NCBI GenBank assembly: GCA_039090855.1
Contig: CM077013.1
Location: 137,289,240 to 137,353,239, forward strand
Length of the DNA: 64,000 bases
Reading direction: 5' to 3'
Origin: Macrothele yani
Lineage: Eukaryota; Arthropoda; Arachnida; Araneae; Macrothelidae
Made by a program: the position numbers and the translations under genes. Position 1 is the first letter of the stretch. Each line of letters opens with the position of its first letter. The notes below the pieces were generated by a model. It was not told the origin of the DNA, made no database searches, and saw only the letters and a program-made list of their open reading frames with translations. Shown piece by piece: positions 1 through 11,169 of this stretch.

Positions 1-93
1 TGGAATTCGCTTATTAGAATTGTGTTTTGCTTCATGAGTTTTTTTGCATAATACACTACCAAAAAATAAAAGAACAAAAAAAGGTATACTTAC

Positions 94-150
94 TGTATCA
101 GCAAATTCAACGAATTTTATGACATAATACAGCCAACCTACTTCGGCCAT
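94..150 (-). CDS. ELOVL: ELOVL fatty acid elongase, coding exon 4 of this window
   Basis: This 57 nt, 19-codon exon follows a 3' splice site reading tattttcag and ends before a GTAAGTAT donor, both in phase 0. It encodes MAEVGWLYYVIKFVEFADT. That matches the ELOVL segment 'MA..xWxYYxxKxxEFxDT', which in the family comes just before the VFFVLRKK loop and the HxxHH box. ELOVL proteins are multi-pass ER membrane enzymes that condense malonyl-CoA with long acyl-CoA, the first step of fatty acid elongation. The next exon, with the catalytic histidines, must lie left of position 1. The identification rests on the whole set of four exons. Confidence 0.88.
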
Positions 151-684
151 CTGAAAATATAAAATTTGCATAAAAACAAGAGCAAAGAACGGGAACAAAT
201 TAACATATTGCTTTAAAGACAGAAAATTACTACTGCATTTATAATTCACAAAAAAAAAAAAAAAAAAACTTTCACGTTAGAAGTTCCACGTATTCCATTA
301 TACTTGGAATTGTTTTTATTGTCTTCAGTGACCTCTTAACTTTTAGGAAGCACTGAAGATCTGTAATCTTTTTTTAATGAAACATACGTTTCAAGTGAAA
401 GTACGCAGAGCAATTACTGCTTTGAAAGAGCTTGGGCAGTTTTTTTAGTTTGAATTCCAGCGCCCATTGGTTTTCGGGAGATAGTTCTCCGCTAGGATTT
501 ACTGCTTTTATTCACTAGCTAGTACTGTTTGCATAAATAATTCCTTCTTGGAAATTCATGCATTTTTAAAGCAAAACGGTCATTCACAAATAATCATTCA
601 AACGAATGATATAATTTCCAGATTGTCACAACGCTCACCAAGTAAATCATTCTCTGCAGGGACCTCGTGTTTACGACTAAAGAG
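151..684. other. Intron 3, proximal part, no gene seen
   Basis: This is AT-rich intronic sequence of the elongase gene. I see only a 19-base A run near 250-268 and several short near-palindromic 'atcattcaaacgaatgat' type motifs around 590-612. No coding signal on either strand. Confidence 0.5.
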
Positions 685-1095
685 TTTTCAAGGCAGCAGC
701 TCTGTTTAGCAAATTACCCAAAAAAAGAGAGGCAGTTTGCAAAAAAGAGCTGTAGCCTTGAAAATCATTCAACGTGAACAGTGATTTTCAAGGCCGAAGC
801 TATTTTTCGCAAATTACCCAAAAAGAGAGAGGTAGTTTGCAAAAAAGAGCTGTAGCCTTGAAAATCATTCAACGTGAACAGTGAATTTTCAAGGCCGCAG
901 CTATTTTTGGCAAATTACCCAAAAAGAGAGAGGCAGTTTGCAAAAAAGATCTGTAGCCTTGAAAATCATTCAACGTGAACAGTGAAATCATTTTTAAAGC
1001 CGCAGCTCTTTTTTGGCAAATTACCCAAAACGAGGAGGGTCAGTTTTCAAAAAATGAGATTTATAGCCTTGAAAATTATTTAACGTGAAAGGTGA
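685..1095. repeat. Four tandem hairpin units, about 100 bp each
   Basis: Four head-to-tail units start near 685, 785, 886 and 992. Each opens with a 'ttttcaaggcNgcagctNtttttNgcaaa' type arm and closes with its reverse complement (tttgcaaaaaagagctgtag, then ccttgaaaa). The spacer is about 22 nt (ttacccaaaaagagagaggc). So every unit is itself a hairpin with a stem of about 28 bp. The fourth unit is the most diverged. No ORF is conserved across the units. Confidence 0.85.
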
Positions 1096-2725
1096 AGCGC
1101 GAACTCTTCCCCGTTCGTGGTAAATGATTTGCAACGAGCCGGGTAGTGGCGAACGATTCGGGCACATCATTCAAATGAATGGCATTCACGTATCATTCCC
1201 TTTCTTAATTTTTATTATTTCTTGATTGTCTATTCCCTCACATAATGGTTGAGACTTATTAATTCTCAACATTACTTTTTTTATTGGGAATTCTTTTCCG
1301 AATTAATGAAGGCTGAAGAAAGTTAAATATTTTGCTACTTTAGTGTACGTCATAGCAGCAATGGCGGATTTAATGATTAATTATCCCCAGCAGTGAGAGC
1401 GAACCATTCATCATAAACATAGAAGAGCTATTCCTTGTAAAATAATAATTCACAAATGGATCATTACTATTGAGACAATTGCAGTTAATAATATTATAAA
1501 TGTATCAAAATTTTGAAGCGAAGTTATTGGAAGTACCTTAATTTTCCAATTTTTAGAAGTCCAAGACTTGGACACGAAAACGATAAGACGACGTGCTCTT
1601 ATCGATAATTTAGGATAATCTACTTAACCAACTTTGACTTAGATTTAACTAATTTTAATTGGTTTTGACTAAAACTATAACAAATACTTGAAGGATTTGG
1701 ACGTGCACTATTCAGTGGCATACACAAATAATCAACGGAACCTAAAGCTTACACTACAGGACCAAAGCGACTACAAATTTTGAACGCTAAATAACCTAAA
1801 TGCATGAAGCATATTAATTCATTTTTAAAAATCATACACCCAAAGACAACCGTTTTTTGAGAATCAGAGGTTCACTCTCAATGGCGGCGACAGCCGTCAG
1901 AACTGGGGGGACTATTAGGGAGCCTTAGTGTCGTACAGGGGGCAGGATGCACAAATTTTGAAGTGTTTGGCAGAAATGTTGGCAAAAAATTATTCTCATG
2001 TGCAATTTACCTGACGCTGATAATGTTTTCCCTAGTAAAGAAAAAAAGTTACAAGTAAATCCTGCACGTAGTATTTATCCAGTGTATGTATTATGGAGAC
2101 AAATGGATACGAATCTGTATGGCAAGTTATTTCTTCGCAATTTTTGCTTACCTAAGCCCTTTTTCCTTTTCGTTTATTTTTGCTTTCATAGAGCTGTTTA
2201 CGAATTTCAATTTATAACCTGACAAATAATCTCTCTCTCATTGCTTAAAATTATAATTGCCAAAAAATAGCGTGTTTCTACTACGCTATCAGAAACTCGC
2301 TCAGAGGATTCCCTCCATTTTCCATAGATACAAACACTAAATTTTAACAAAGAATTGATTTTACATAACAAAATTTCATTAAATTCGAGAAATTCACATA
2401 CATTTATCCAAGCTCCCTAGAATTTTAGATGGCTGAGCCCGCCGTATGTTCCAAGTGCTTAAATATTTGGGGGAGGCTAAAGAGTAGGCTCTCACCCGCA
2501 GCGTCGCGTCTGTTTACTCTTCAAGCAAGATCACCAGCCAAGTCAAAGTTATTGATGGTGATAGGCTTTATTTGCTCTTAATGTACCAAATACCTTTATA
2601 CAGCTATCTTGGCACACAACTCGAGCTTCACTGAGGTACGCCACATATCTCACACAAGGCATCTTGTACTTCATACTCCTCTTTTTCTCTTGCACACATT
2701 CCTGGATCAAATGCTCCTATAATTT
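1096..2725. other. Intron 3, no recognisable gene
   Basis: About 1.6 kb of AT-rich intronic DNA. The only open frame of note (1998-2222, 74 codons) has no recognisable domain and I treat it as chance. No splice-flanked elongase exon is present. Confidence 0.5.
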
Positions 2726-3066
2726 CTTTTTTTTTTATTGGAGGTTTAACTACCACCGTGAGCAACTCAATGGGCTATAAGCAGTCTCCCGTCTTTAATT
2801 TAGGGCCACTGGTTCCAGGAAAGGGAGAGAGCCAGTGCCGTAAGGCAAACACAGCATCCATTGATTGATTGGAGGTTTAACGACCACCGTGAGCAACTCA
2901 ATGGGCTGTAAGCAATCGTCCGTCCCTAATTTAGGATCACTGGTTCCAGGGAAGGGACAGAGCCAGTGCCTTAAGACAAACACAACATCCCTACCTCACT
3001 GAGATTCGAATCCCTTTCGGACGAATGATCATAAGCCATCGCTTAGACCACTGCGCGACCGGGGCG
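2726..3066 (-). mobile_element. SINE family A, partial head-to-tail dimer with 13 bp TSD
   Basis: This is a tRNA-derived SINE on the minus strand. The T run at the left end is the poly(A) tail. The right end is the tRNA-like head with a box A-like 'gcgcagtggtctaagcgatgg' region and box B (attcgaatcc on the minus strand). The body motif aacgaccaccgtgagcaact occurs twice (from about 2750 and about 2880), so a tail-side fragment is joined to a full unit. The direct repeat GCTCCTATAATTT flanks the whole at 2713-2725 and 3067-3079, showing that the dimer inserted as one piece. Confidence 0.85.
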
Positions 3067-3319
3067 GCTCCTATAATTTTCTTGGCCTTCCTCCAAATTT
3101 CCTTCCTGCCACTTGGGTTGAATAAATTATCTTAGTAGTTGATCAGTCATTCCTTCAGGCATGAACAAATTACCTCAAAATACTTTTCTACACTACTAAC
3201 ATTTTGCTTCACATTACACATCAGAAACATATAAGGATCGCCCAAACGAAAACAAGACGGTCGTTTTTTTTTTGTTTTTTTTTAGCCGTAAGGGTTTATA
3301 GGTTGGAATATGTGAACAT

Positions 3320-4360
3320 ACACGAAGTGATACATGGGCTACATACCCGCTACACATAGTTGCCTTGTCGGTTCAAGCAAGTGTCCTAGTGCGGCACGAG
3401 ATTGTGGATACCCTGAGCGAAGAACGTCCGTATTTAGCTGTGGAACCAGCCTTCAACGGTGTCCCGGACCTCAGCGTCGTTAGCGAATCGGCGGCCCTTG
3501 AGAGCTTTTTTTCAGTGGCCCGAAGATGTGGTAGTCACAGGGCGGAAGATCGGGGCTATAGGGAGGAGGGTCGAGGACATCCAGGCGGAAGCGGCACTGT
3601 CGCCACATACGGGCGTGCGTTGTCGTGCAGCAGAATAACCCCATTTGACAACATACCGGGTCACTTACGCTCGATGGCCGTTTTGAGGTTGCGTAACGTA
3701 TTGCAGTATGTGGTTGTCTGGACCGTACTGCCTGCTTCCAGCCAATTCAACAGCAATGGGCCATTCTCATCGAAGAAAACCGCGGATATCACTTTACCAG
3801 CCCGTAAGGAGGAGTGACCTTTTTTTGGGGGGTGCGTGGAGAGTTGAGAAGCCGCCACTCCATACTCATCCGTTTTGTGGCCGGATCGGAGATGCGGCAT
3901 CAAGTTTCATCTGCGGTCACAATCTTGGAAAAAAAAACTGCCCCCCCCTCCCCTCTGTGTGGTAACGATGCAGATGCTCCAGGCAAGCACCAATTCACCG
4001 AATCTTCTCCTCTTTCTGGAGATGTTTGCGGCCCCATTGTGCGCAAACCCTTGCTGTATCCCAATCGGCGATGGAGAATGGTGTTAACAGTTCCCTTACT
4101 CACGGACAATCTTGCCGCAAGCTCGCGGGTGGCGATTCTCCTTCGCAAGGTTGTCCACGGCAGCAATCGATTCCACGATGATGGCCATGTGTGCTTGCCC
4201 AGATTTCAGCATGTTCTCCGCGCTCACACGTCCTTTACGAAATTCACTACACTAGCGGAATACTGTACCCCGTGACTGACACGCATCCTTTATACAACGA
4301 TAAATGTCGGCTGCACTAACGCTTCTGCCATCAAAAATTACACAACTGCCCGCTGGGCCT
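3320..4360 (-). pseudogene. Mariner-family transposase remnant
   Basis: Minus-strand frames 3900-4166 and 3661-3903, plus pieces either side, give successive mariner blocks: an N-terminal helix-turn-helix, 'FFSKIVTADET' (first catalytic Asp), 'AGKVISAVFFDENGPLLLNW', and then 'VILLHDNARPYVAT' near 3600 (second Asp). The order fits a DD34D mariner. It is broken by several frameshifts and stops, and the region after the second Asp is poorly preserved. No terminal inverted repeats are evident. It lies in elongase intron 3. Confidence 0.85.
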
Positions 4361-4801
4361 ATTTGAACGAATCCATGTCACGACCCCACGTAGTCAACTT
4401 GCCTCCGCATGCGCAAACAACACACTGATACGTGCCGCTGATAACAGCTTGCTTAGTGACATGACACGCCATCTACCTGTGCTAATGCACAGCTCTGTGT
4501 AATTATACAACGACGCTATTACACGAGTCTTACTTTCATTTGGGCGACCCTTACATATTCGTTCTGCACATGATCCGAAAGTGGCTTGGCACAAATCCCT
4601 GTAAGTAAAACATCTCAACAGCACACACACGACTTGTCTCTTTCCAACAGTAAAACGGTTCCAACTCCATGCATCTGAAGTGGAAGAATTCCACTTTCAC
4701 AAACAACCCTTCGAAACCTTCCCCAAGAAGAAGCAGTAGTGCCTATTTTAGCATCGCGCATGCATGCTCACATAAATATATTGAGCAGTCATGCTGTCAT
4801 T

Positions 4802-4845
4802 GCGCAACTGACTTCCAGAACTGCGTTCTGGAAGTCAAAGTTGCG
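4802..4845. repeat. Short hairpin near the exon 3 donor
   Basis: GACTTCCAGAAC (4810-4821) and GTTCTGGAAGTC (4825-4836) form a perfect 12 bp stem with a 3 nt loop. Imperfect outer pairing (gcgcaact with aagttgcg) extends it. It lies 55 nt downstream of the 5' splice site of the elongase exon at 4900-4980, inside intron 3. Confidence 0.75.
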
Positions 4846-4899
4846 AAAAATTATTTCTTGTAAGAAAAATACGAAAAGCATTTCAAAGTGACAACTTAC

Positions 4900-4980
4900 C
4901 CTCACAGCTTCGTAATTGTTGGAATAGTCTACAGGCTGGCACTTTAAACTGTAATCGTTGAACCACCCGTATCTTCCAAT
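4900..4980 (-). CDS. ELOVL: ELOVL fatty acid elongase, coding exon 3
   Basis: This is an 81 nt phase-0 exon of 27 codons. The acceptor reads tatattgcag and the donor GTAAGTTG. The peptide contains GWFNDYSLKCQPVDYS, the ELOVL signature 'GW...YS..CQPVDYS', and ends NNYEAVR, which joins in frame to the MAEVGW exon at 94-150. In the family this is the lumenal loop with the conserved Cys and Pro before a membrane segment. The exon lies between mariner debris (about 3.3-4.4 kb) and a 1 kb stretch without recognisable repeats. It has no stop codon or frameshift, unlike the transposon pieces around it. Confidence 0.92.
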
Positions 4981-6050
4981 CTGCAATATAAAAGCATTGT
5001 TAATGTCTTTATTCACGAAATCCCAGTGAATTACGAGTAATTATTCATTCGCAGAAAATAAATATGAATGCTACTCTAGAACTGAGAGATTGAAAGGAAG
5101 ACCAAATGCACATTTAAAATATACAAAACTAAAGGCCGTACGTGTACAAAATAATTCACTGATAGGGGCGGTAAAGTCTTGCAAGATGTGTACGATGTGA
5201 GCATTACTTAATATTCATATATGAAGTATTTCGCATTTCCAAATCAATTTGACACCACAGAGAATTTGCTGATTTCAGATTGGTGCGTTTTTTGCACCAC
5301 TGAATTACTAGAAGCTTTTTCTAGTACCTGAATTTCTTCCTCTTCATATGTTAATGATATTCGCTAGACCATTAATTTCAAGAAATTGCATAGTAACTGC
5401 GTAGATATCTTACCCAATTTTTTTCCCTTTCGTTATCTTTAATTTACGATGAAATGCACTTTAAATTCAATAAGGTCCTAATACTTTCTTTCCATTGTTT
5501 TTCCATCAATATTTTTCTACTAGCACACAAAATTTTCCATGCGCTGTTACAGTTTCGTCGTGTATGCCACCATTTCTATTCCAGGACACGCGCAGCAGAT
5601 TTCCTCCGTCTCCTTATAAACAGAATTAAAATTTTGTTACTGCGCTTGTTAAAAGTGATCATCTTAGCTTTTCTCTCCTTGTTAAATCCGGGTAGCTTAT
5701 TAAATTTTGTTCATTAAAAACTATCAAATTAGCTCTGCATAAACACATCTAACAAAAACTCCTGGTTTTCTTGTTAAAACCGAGATCTTGCTAAATATGG
5801 ACACGTTTAAGCGTGTGCCACGGTATTTGGATAAGAAATTAAGTCTCTGTATACAAGCAATGCTCAGACCGGCCAAGCTCGAAAGCCCGAACTGGGCACG
5901 CCCTCTGAGAGACAGAGGGTCTTACAAAGGTAATTTAAAAAACAGAGTAATTTTTTTTGAGTTGGCAACAGTGCGAGGGGAAAAATAACTACGCAAACAA
6001 CTGACCCAATTAAGGAAGTATCTATGGCAACAGTTATTAGCAGTGACAGA
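4981..6050. other. Intron 2, no recognisable gene
   Basis: Intronic DNA to the right of exon 3. I found no transposase, SINE head or further elongase exon. Open frames at 5454-5717 and 5788-5988 have no recognisable features. Confidence 0.45.
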
Positions 6051-6110
6051 CCATTCTGGTTTTGTTATTGCGCAGTTGTTTAAGGTACGTCTGCATTTCG
6101 CCACACAACT

Positions 6111-7191
6111 ATGGAGGTGAATGATTCAGAGTTAAGAAGTAAAATGCGTTGTGCGATAGCTCCAGAAACAGTTGATTTAATGAAAAGAGCTTACAAAGAT
6201 AAATATTTGGGTGAGTCAACGATTTTTAGATGGCACCATGATTTCAAAAAAGGGAGTTTGTCGACAGAACTCGCTCCTATGCCTGGTCGACCTGAAAGTG
6301 TTGTTACGGAGCGTATTGTTAACACTGTTTGGGCAATCCTGAAAGAAGATCGACGAATGACGTGTGAAGACATAACGGCGTCAACTAATATTTTCAAAAA
6401 CGTCGGCATTCCGCATTCTACGCGAAAAGTTACTGCTGCATGGCTTGTGCTCCAGATAGGTACCTCATCACCTGCCGAGAGAACAATTGCTAGCCACCGT
6501 TAAAGTGTGTCATGAGTGGAAACAAATGATTGCAAAGGATCCAAACTTTCTAAACACAGTAATAACTGCCGATAAAACATGGGTCCACTATTTCGACCCC
6601 CGCACGAAGTGCGCAACGAGTGTCTGGAAACACACAGGCTCGCCTCCTCCGAAAAACGTCGGCTAAACCAAATCAGCTGGGAAGGTGATGATGATAATTT
6701 TCTTTGATCATAAAGGTGTAGCCTACCAGCATGCCATTCCTCCACAAATTACTGTCAATGCTGAGTATTACACTTCAGTCTTGAAGCGTCTGCGACGACA
6801 CATATCGATTAAGCGACCGGAACTGGTAGGCGAATGGACCCTACACCATGATAACACGCCCTCCCACATGTGGCTGCTTGTGTTCAACAGTTTCTTACGA
6901 AATGCAGAATTGAAATCATGCCACAGCCTGCCTACAGTCCTGACCTTGCCCCCGTGCGATTTCTGGTTGTTTCCAACAATGAGTGAGAAGTTCCGTGGCT
7001 CAACATTAAACACAGCTGCTGATGTTATTCAAGCTGCACAGGGGTCAGTAAAGCAGCTTCCACAAAATGCCTTAGCCACATGCTTCGAAAAATGGACTGA
7101 ACGATGGGATTGTTGCATATCTCCGAGGAAAGATACTTTGAGAACGAAAAACATATACTTTGCTGTACCTATATTTCTTCATTTTGTGTGA
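6111..7191 (+). pseudogene. Mariner transposase, frameshifted
   Basis: The first frame (6111-6503) carries an N-terminal paired-like domain with 'GESTIFRWHHDFKKG' and 'GRPESVVTERIV'. The catalytic part continues in another frame: 'VITADKTWVHYFDPRTK' (first Asp, normally DE.W), then an in-frame TAA near 6664, 'SAGKVMMIIFFDHKGV' and 'LHHDNTPSHMW' (second Asp). It ends with 'LPPCDFWLFPTM' (third Asp), so a DD-D mariner. Lesions are at least one frameshift near 6410-6510 and the TAA. The C-terminus runs to 7191. It is inactive and lies in intron 2 antisense to the host gene. Confidence 0.88.
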
Positions 7192-7434
7192 TTTTACCCT
7201 CAGTTTTTATGGAAGGGCCGTTGCAATTTATCTTTATTGTGTTTTTGTATGATTTAGGCTGCCTGACTTTGCTAACACTTTCTAGTTGGTAAAGTGAATT
7301 CTTCGGAGTCTGGTTCTGGTTGGGAGCCATTTTCTTCCATGCTTTGGCAGCTAACGTCATAGGCTACTCATTAGTAGACTTTTGCGGAGGATGAAAAGTT
7401 TCAAGAACTCCAGATACCAGATACGGGGCCGCGG

Positions 7435-7742
7435 TTGGCCTAGTGGTCAACGTTCGTGACTGCCACGGAGAAGACCTCGGGTGCGATCCCAGGCAGGCAC
7501 GAACCACTAAATATTTTCCGTGCGTCGGATGGGCACGTTAAGCCGACGGGCCCCGGGTACTGGTCCCCCGGTAATAAATAAGGCCGTCTTCCTTCCCCAT
7601 TCTACCTCGTTTCCGTGTGATTTTCCTATCGGGCACTCTAGCCCAACTCTTCTAGCTTCCTATTTCTAAGGGTTCTTTAAGACCTGGGGTCAGACACTCC
7701 CTTCCTAAAATCCTCTACATATGATCAGATCAGATGATCAGC
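7435..7742 (+). mobile_element. SINE family B, near full length
   Basis: A second tRNA-derived SINE. The head 'ggccgcggttggcctagtgg' contains box A (tggcctagtgg) and is followed by box B-like gggtgcgatccc (consensus ggttcgatccc). The body runs through 'gcgtcggatgggcacgttaa' and 'ctaagggttctttaagacct', ending in a gatcagatcagatgatca simple tail. Other copies in this window are at 31537-31810, 56206-56503, 57027-57171, 57185-57497 and 62210-62530. I could not confirm a TSD here. Confidence 0.85.
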
Positions 7743-7908
7743 ACGCCGACGAAATTTGACCGCCTACCTCCTAGCGGCTGCTCTGTGCTAATTCTGTTCA
7801 TAAATGTACGTAAATTGCAGTGCTTCTCGATCTTTCCGGATGTCCAGCCACCCGAACCATTTCAGGAGGAGACGAATGGTAAAAAAAAAATCGTGCGGAT
7901 ATAATATA

Positions 7909-8897
7909 CTGGGTGTTCGAAAAATAACTGTACACTAAAAGTAACACTTACCATGTCGAACTGGTTCCTATACGAGGAGTTGGAATGGGTCCCCACCGAG
8001 GTACAGGCGTGTGTGCACACTTTTCTACATGTTGGTGAAGACATTTCTCAGGATATGTGCTTTGATATGTTGTATGTGCGTCGTTATTGTAGCCTGCAGC
8101 TCTTGAAGTGTATGCGGTAGTACCCCCACGGACGAGTGTTTTGACTGTTGATGTACCCGGACAGGTGGAACTGGGCCTTATTTGTAAAGAAAGTCACGTC
8201 CAGTGTGTCCTCGTCTTCTTTAGACAGGAACTCTTGGAACCACCTGCAGTACCTAACACGGGTCACGTGGTCTGTTTCTTTCAGCTGATGCACGACACAC
8301 ACTTTATACGGGTGGAAACGCAACTTGCTTTTTCAGAAAATTATGGGCTGTACTCTTTAGCGCATAACCTTGTTGTGACAGCCGCCTCACGGACTTGTGA
8401 GGACTCCTTTTTATCCTGTCCTGGATATCCTGTAAAGTCTCGTCTGCCGTGGATGGCTTATCGGGGCGGAGAGCATCCAGAACACTGCCAGTTTCCCGAA
8501 ACTTCGCTATGAGCTGACGTACCACATTACGGTGGAAGACGTCTGCATCACGAACATTCCTAGCTAACTGTTTTTACACTTCATCCGTGTACTTGTCGTC
8601 ATGACGAAAGACGTTTTCCGCCTAAAACACTCTCTGTTCAACCGTCAACGCCATTGTCCTTGTGCTGAGACGAGTGATCAACCGACACGTTTGCTTCCGT
8701 CGACCAAGCGCTCGGGAATGACCTTCGCTCGGAATGTCAGTTGCGCGCCCAACGGGGTGGGGAGACATAGAAGTTACCTGAAACGTAGCACTTCCACGTG
8801 GCCGGACACTTCTACTGTAATTCCATTAAAACATTTCATTATTATTACATTACAGCAATTCGTACATTCAGTGCACAGCCACTATTCGGACACCCTG
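7909..8897 (-). mobile_element. Internally deleted IS630-Tc1-mariner element with TIRs
   Basis: The ends are inverted repeats: ctgggtgttcgaaaaataac at the left, with the right end reading cagggtgtccgaatagtggc on the minus strand. Both are bordered by TA (7907-7908, 8898-8899), the usual target for this superfamily. The minus strand encodes 'SPHKSVRRLSQQGYALKSTAHNFLKK' (HTH, 8304-8525), then 'DVTFFTNKAQFHLSGYINSQNTRPWG' (first catalytic region, with Asn-Lys where Asp-Glu is usual). The frame then jumps to C-terminal sequence, so the middle and the other catalytic acids are deleted. It is a non-autonomous derivative, 989 bp long. Confidence 0.87.
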
Positions 8898-8899
8898 TA

Positions 8900-9624
8900 G
8901 AAATAGTGTTCCGTTCTGTATTCCCCAGTTGAGAAAATTATCGATTGGACGGAGGAAAGAGTGGAATTCTAGAAGAGGAGATAGTACTTTTTAAATGCAT
9001 AAACAGGTTAGTCATTGTTTTCGGGCTCGTTCGGGCCCGGGCATTATTCTGCGATATTAAATTCTGGCTCAAGCTCTGCCTTACAATATATATTTCGGGC
9101 TCGGGCTCCTAAAATTGAACCCAATCTCAGCATTGTTGTGAAGTGACGATGTGGCTGTTAGCCTGCTGAATTTGTTCCTAGATTGGAGATGTACTGATAT
9201 AGTGAGTACTTCATGCTGCTCCAGATTTTTACGTACTCTCTCCTACACAAGGGAGGAGTTAGCTTCCGCCCCTCCTTTTCTTCTGCAATTTTCTGTTTTT
9301 CTTCATATTTTCTTCGTATTTCCTATAGTGTTTCTTCCTTGCCCAACCATCGTAACTAGGGTTGCAGTCGGAGATGGGCGAGATGGGACATCGCCCGCTA
9401 CTTTTCCTGAAGATGGGGCGCATCTCATTCCTGCTGCTTTGTTTTTTTCTTTCAGCCACCAGTTTGTACCGAACTTGGAGCAAGTTTAGTTTCCTATATG
9501 AAAGACACAAGGTCTTTGAAAATATAAATAGGAATCTTCAACACTGTTCCTAACTTTGTTTCTAAAAGGCCAGCTTTGGACCTAGATCATACGACATCTA
9601 TCGCATCACACTGTTGCTCTTTCC
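8900..9624. other. Intron 2, no recognisable gene
   Basis: Intronic sequence with short GC-rich patches (gggctcgttcgggcccgggc near 9021) and C/T-rich stretches around 9270-9350. The overlapping open frames 9151-9553 occur on both strands and show no domain. Confidence 0.45.
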
Positions 9625-9800
9625 AGGGCGTGTTGCCTTCCTTCTCCCGAGCTGCTGTCCTGGTAGAGCCAGCCATTTTCTTTACAGGGCGTGTTGCCTT
9701 CCTCCTCCCGAGCTTCTGTCCTGGTACAGGCAGCCATTTTCTTTACAGGGCGTGTTGCTTTCCTTCTCGCGAGCTGTTGTCCTGGTACAGCCAGCCATTG
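9625..9800. repeat. 61 bp tandem repeat, three copies
   Basis: Units begin with agggcgtgttgccttcctt at about 9625, 9686 and 9747. Each contains 'cgagctNctgtcctggtaNag' and 'cagccattttctttac'. They are nearly identical, with a few substitutions. Open frames across them are a by-product: a 61 bp period is not a multiple of three. Confidence 0.88.
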
Positions 9801-9802
9801 TT

Positions 9803-9881
9803 TTTTTCGGTGTTTAACGACCACCATGAGCAACTTGTTCCACTATATATGTAGTCGCCCTTTCCTAATTTAGCGATTGGT

Positions 9882-9919
<38 letters not shown>

Positions 9920-9990
9920 TCGATAAGTACACCACATGTGCCTCATACGGGACTGGATACGAGGCCAATCTCGGACGAATGATCAAACAA
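9803..9990 (-). mobile_element. SINE family A, degenerate copy with a (GA)n insertion
   Basis: The minus-strand SINE A body is recognised by gtttaacgaccaccatgagc, 'cgccctttcctaatttag' and 'ctcggacgaatgatca'. A (ga)n microsatellite of about 14 repeats (9888-9916) has expanded in the middle. The tRNA-like head is lost. Confidence 0.7.
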
Positions 9991-11169
9991 CTCGGACACC
10001 ATAATCACCACCAGCGCCTCAGACAACTCGGACACAAAGACCATCAACAAGCCATCTTCACCGTACAAGCAAAGTTGTCCGAAATCATACACTTTTCAAA
10101 GACTAGCAGGAGAATTCAGCACTGATACCGTTCCACGCGCTTTGCACCCACTTGCGGATTAGATACGCATCTGTCTTGAGTGTCATGTTTGAATATCACG
10201 CCAGATACAGGTGGGAGGTTTGGTGCCCGAGGCGGAGTGCGGCGTGGAGTGAAGTAGCAGTGAAGCTTTTCAGCGACTGCCTGAAATCTTGACCTTGAGA
10301 AGGACAGAACTGTAGTTCCGAGCTTTTTGCTATCCGTTTTCAGCTTTTCATTTATCAAAATACTCATAGATAAAACTTTTTTTTTTTGTTGTTTTTTTTA
10401 ATGAGAAAATAGGAGTCTTCATTCTTTAAAGGACAGCAAATGAGAAGTGTTCCACAGAAGTGTTTCTCAAGAGTGATGACTGTTTGTGGACAAAATCAGT
10501 CTTCTGGGGAGACCAAGTGGTCAGCGCTTAATCTCCCCATCCCGGCATGATGCTCGAGAGAGTGTGTAGGCGCCTTCACTCGTTAGACCTGATCGAATGA
10601 AACTTTTTTGAAAAAAAACTGTGTGTAGGGTGCTTCAGTAAATAGGTAATTTAATAATTTCGAGATTCATGTACCCACTTTAAAGGAGAAACAAAAAGCT
10701 TCGTTTTCTTTCTCTGTTATTGTTTCCTTCAGAATGTTTTGGAACGTGGATTCCCGTTTTCCGGAGCTTTTGATAACTCATTTTCAGAATGATAAAGCAG
10801 GAAAGTAAGACATTTAAAACTAGCGCTTTTAATGTGTTTGAGTAATATCCCAGCTCCCTCTCTTTTGTTTGACATTGTGGCTATTAACAAAGCAAACCAT
10901 ATAAATTTCGGAGTCAAGTAAATATAATAAATTTAAGTGAGAATTCATTACAGATCTGATGCCGAAGCATTTAGTAAACATACTTTCTCAGTGAGTGAAA
11001 TTAATCCTTGGAAAATATTCATTCTTGGAAATATTCCTCGTTAAAACAATTTTAAGAAAGGTCCAGGTAAATTTTGCTGCGGATAAAACAATAAGCAAAA
11101 ACAATAATTCAGAGCTTCACGAATTTATAAAAAGTCTTGAGAGTTGCAGTAAAATATTTTGCAACTTAC
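9991..11169. other. Intron 2, no recognisable gene
   Basis: Intronic DNA next to exon 2. No transposase or SINE is recognisable. The only repeats are short T and A runs near 10377-10400. Confidence 0.45.

Noticed and set aside
685..1095. CRISPR-like array
   Set aside because: The units are contiguous imperfect tandem repeats without unique spacers, in animal intron DNA.
7435..7510. Functional tRNA gene suggested by box A and box B
   Set aside because: The sequence continues into a repeated SINE body, box B is altered, and the same head recurs in several dispersed copies.
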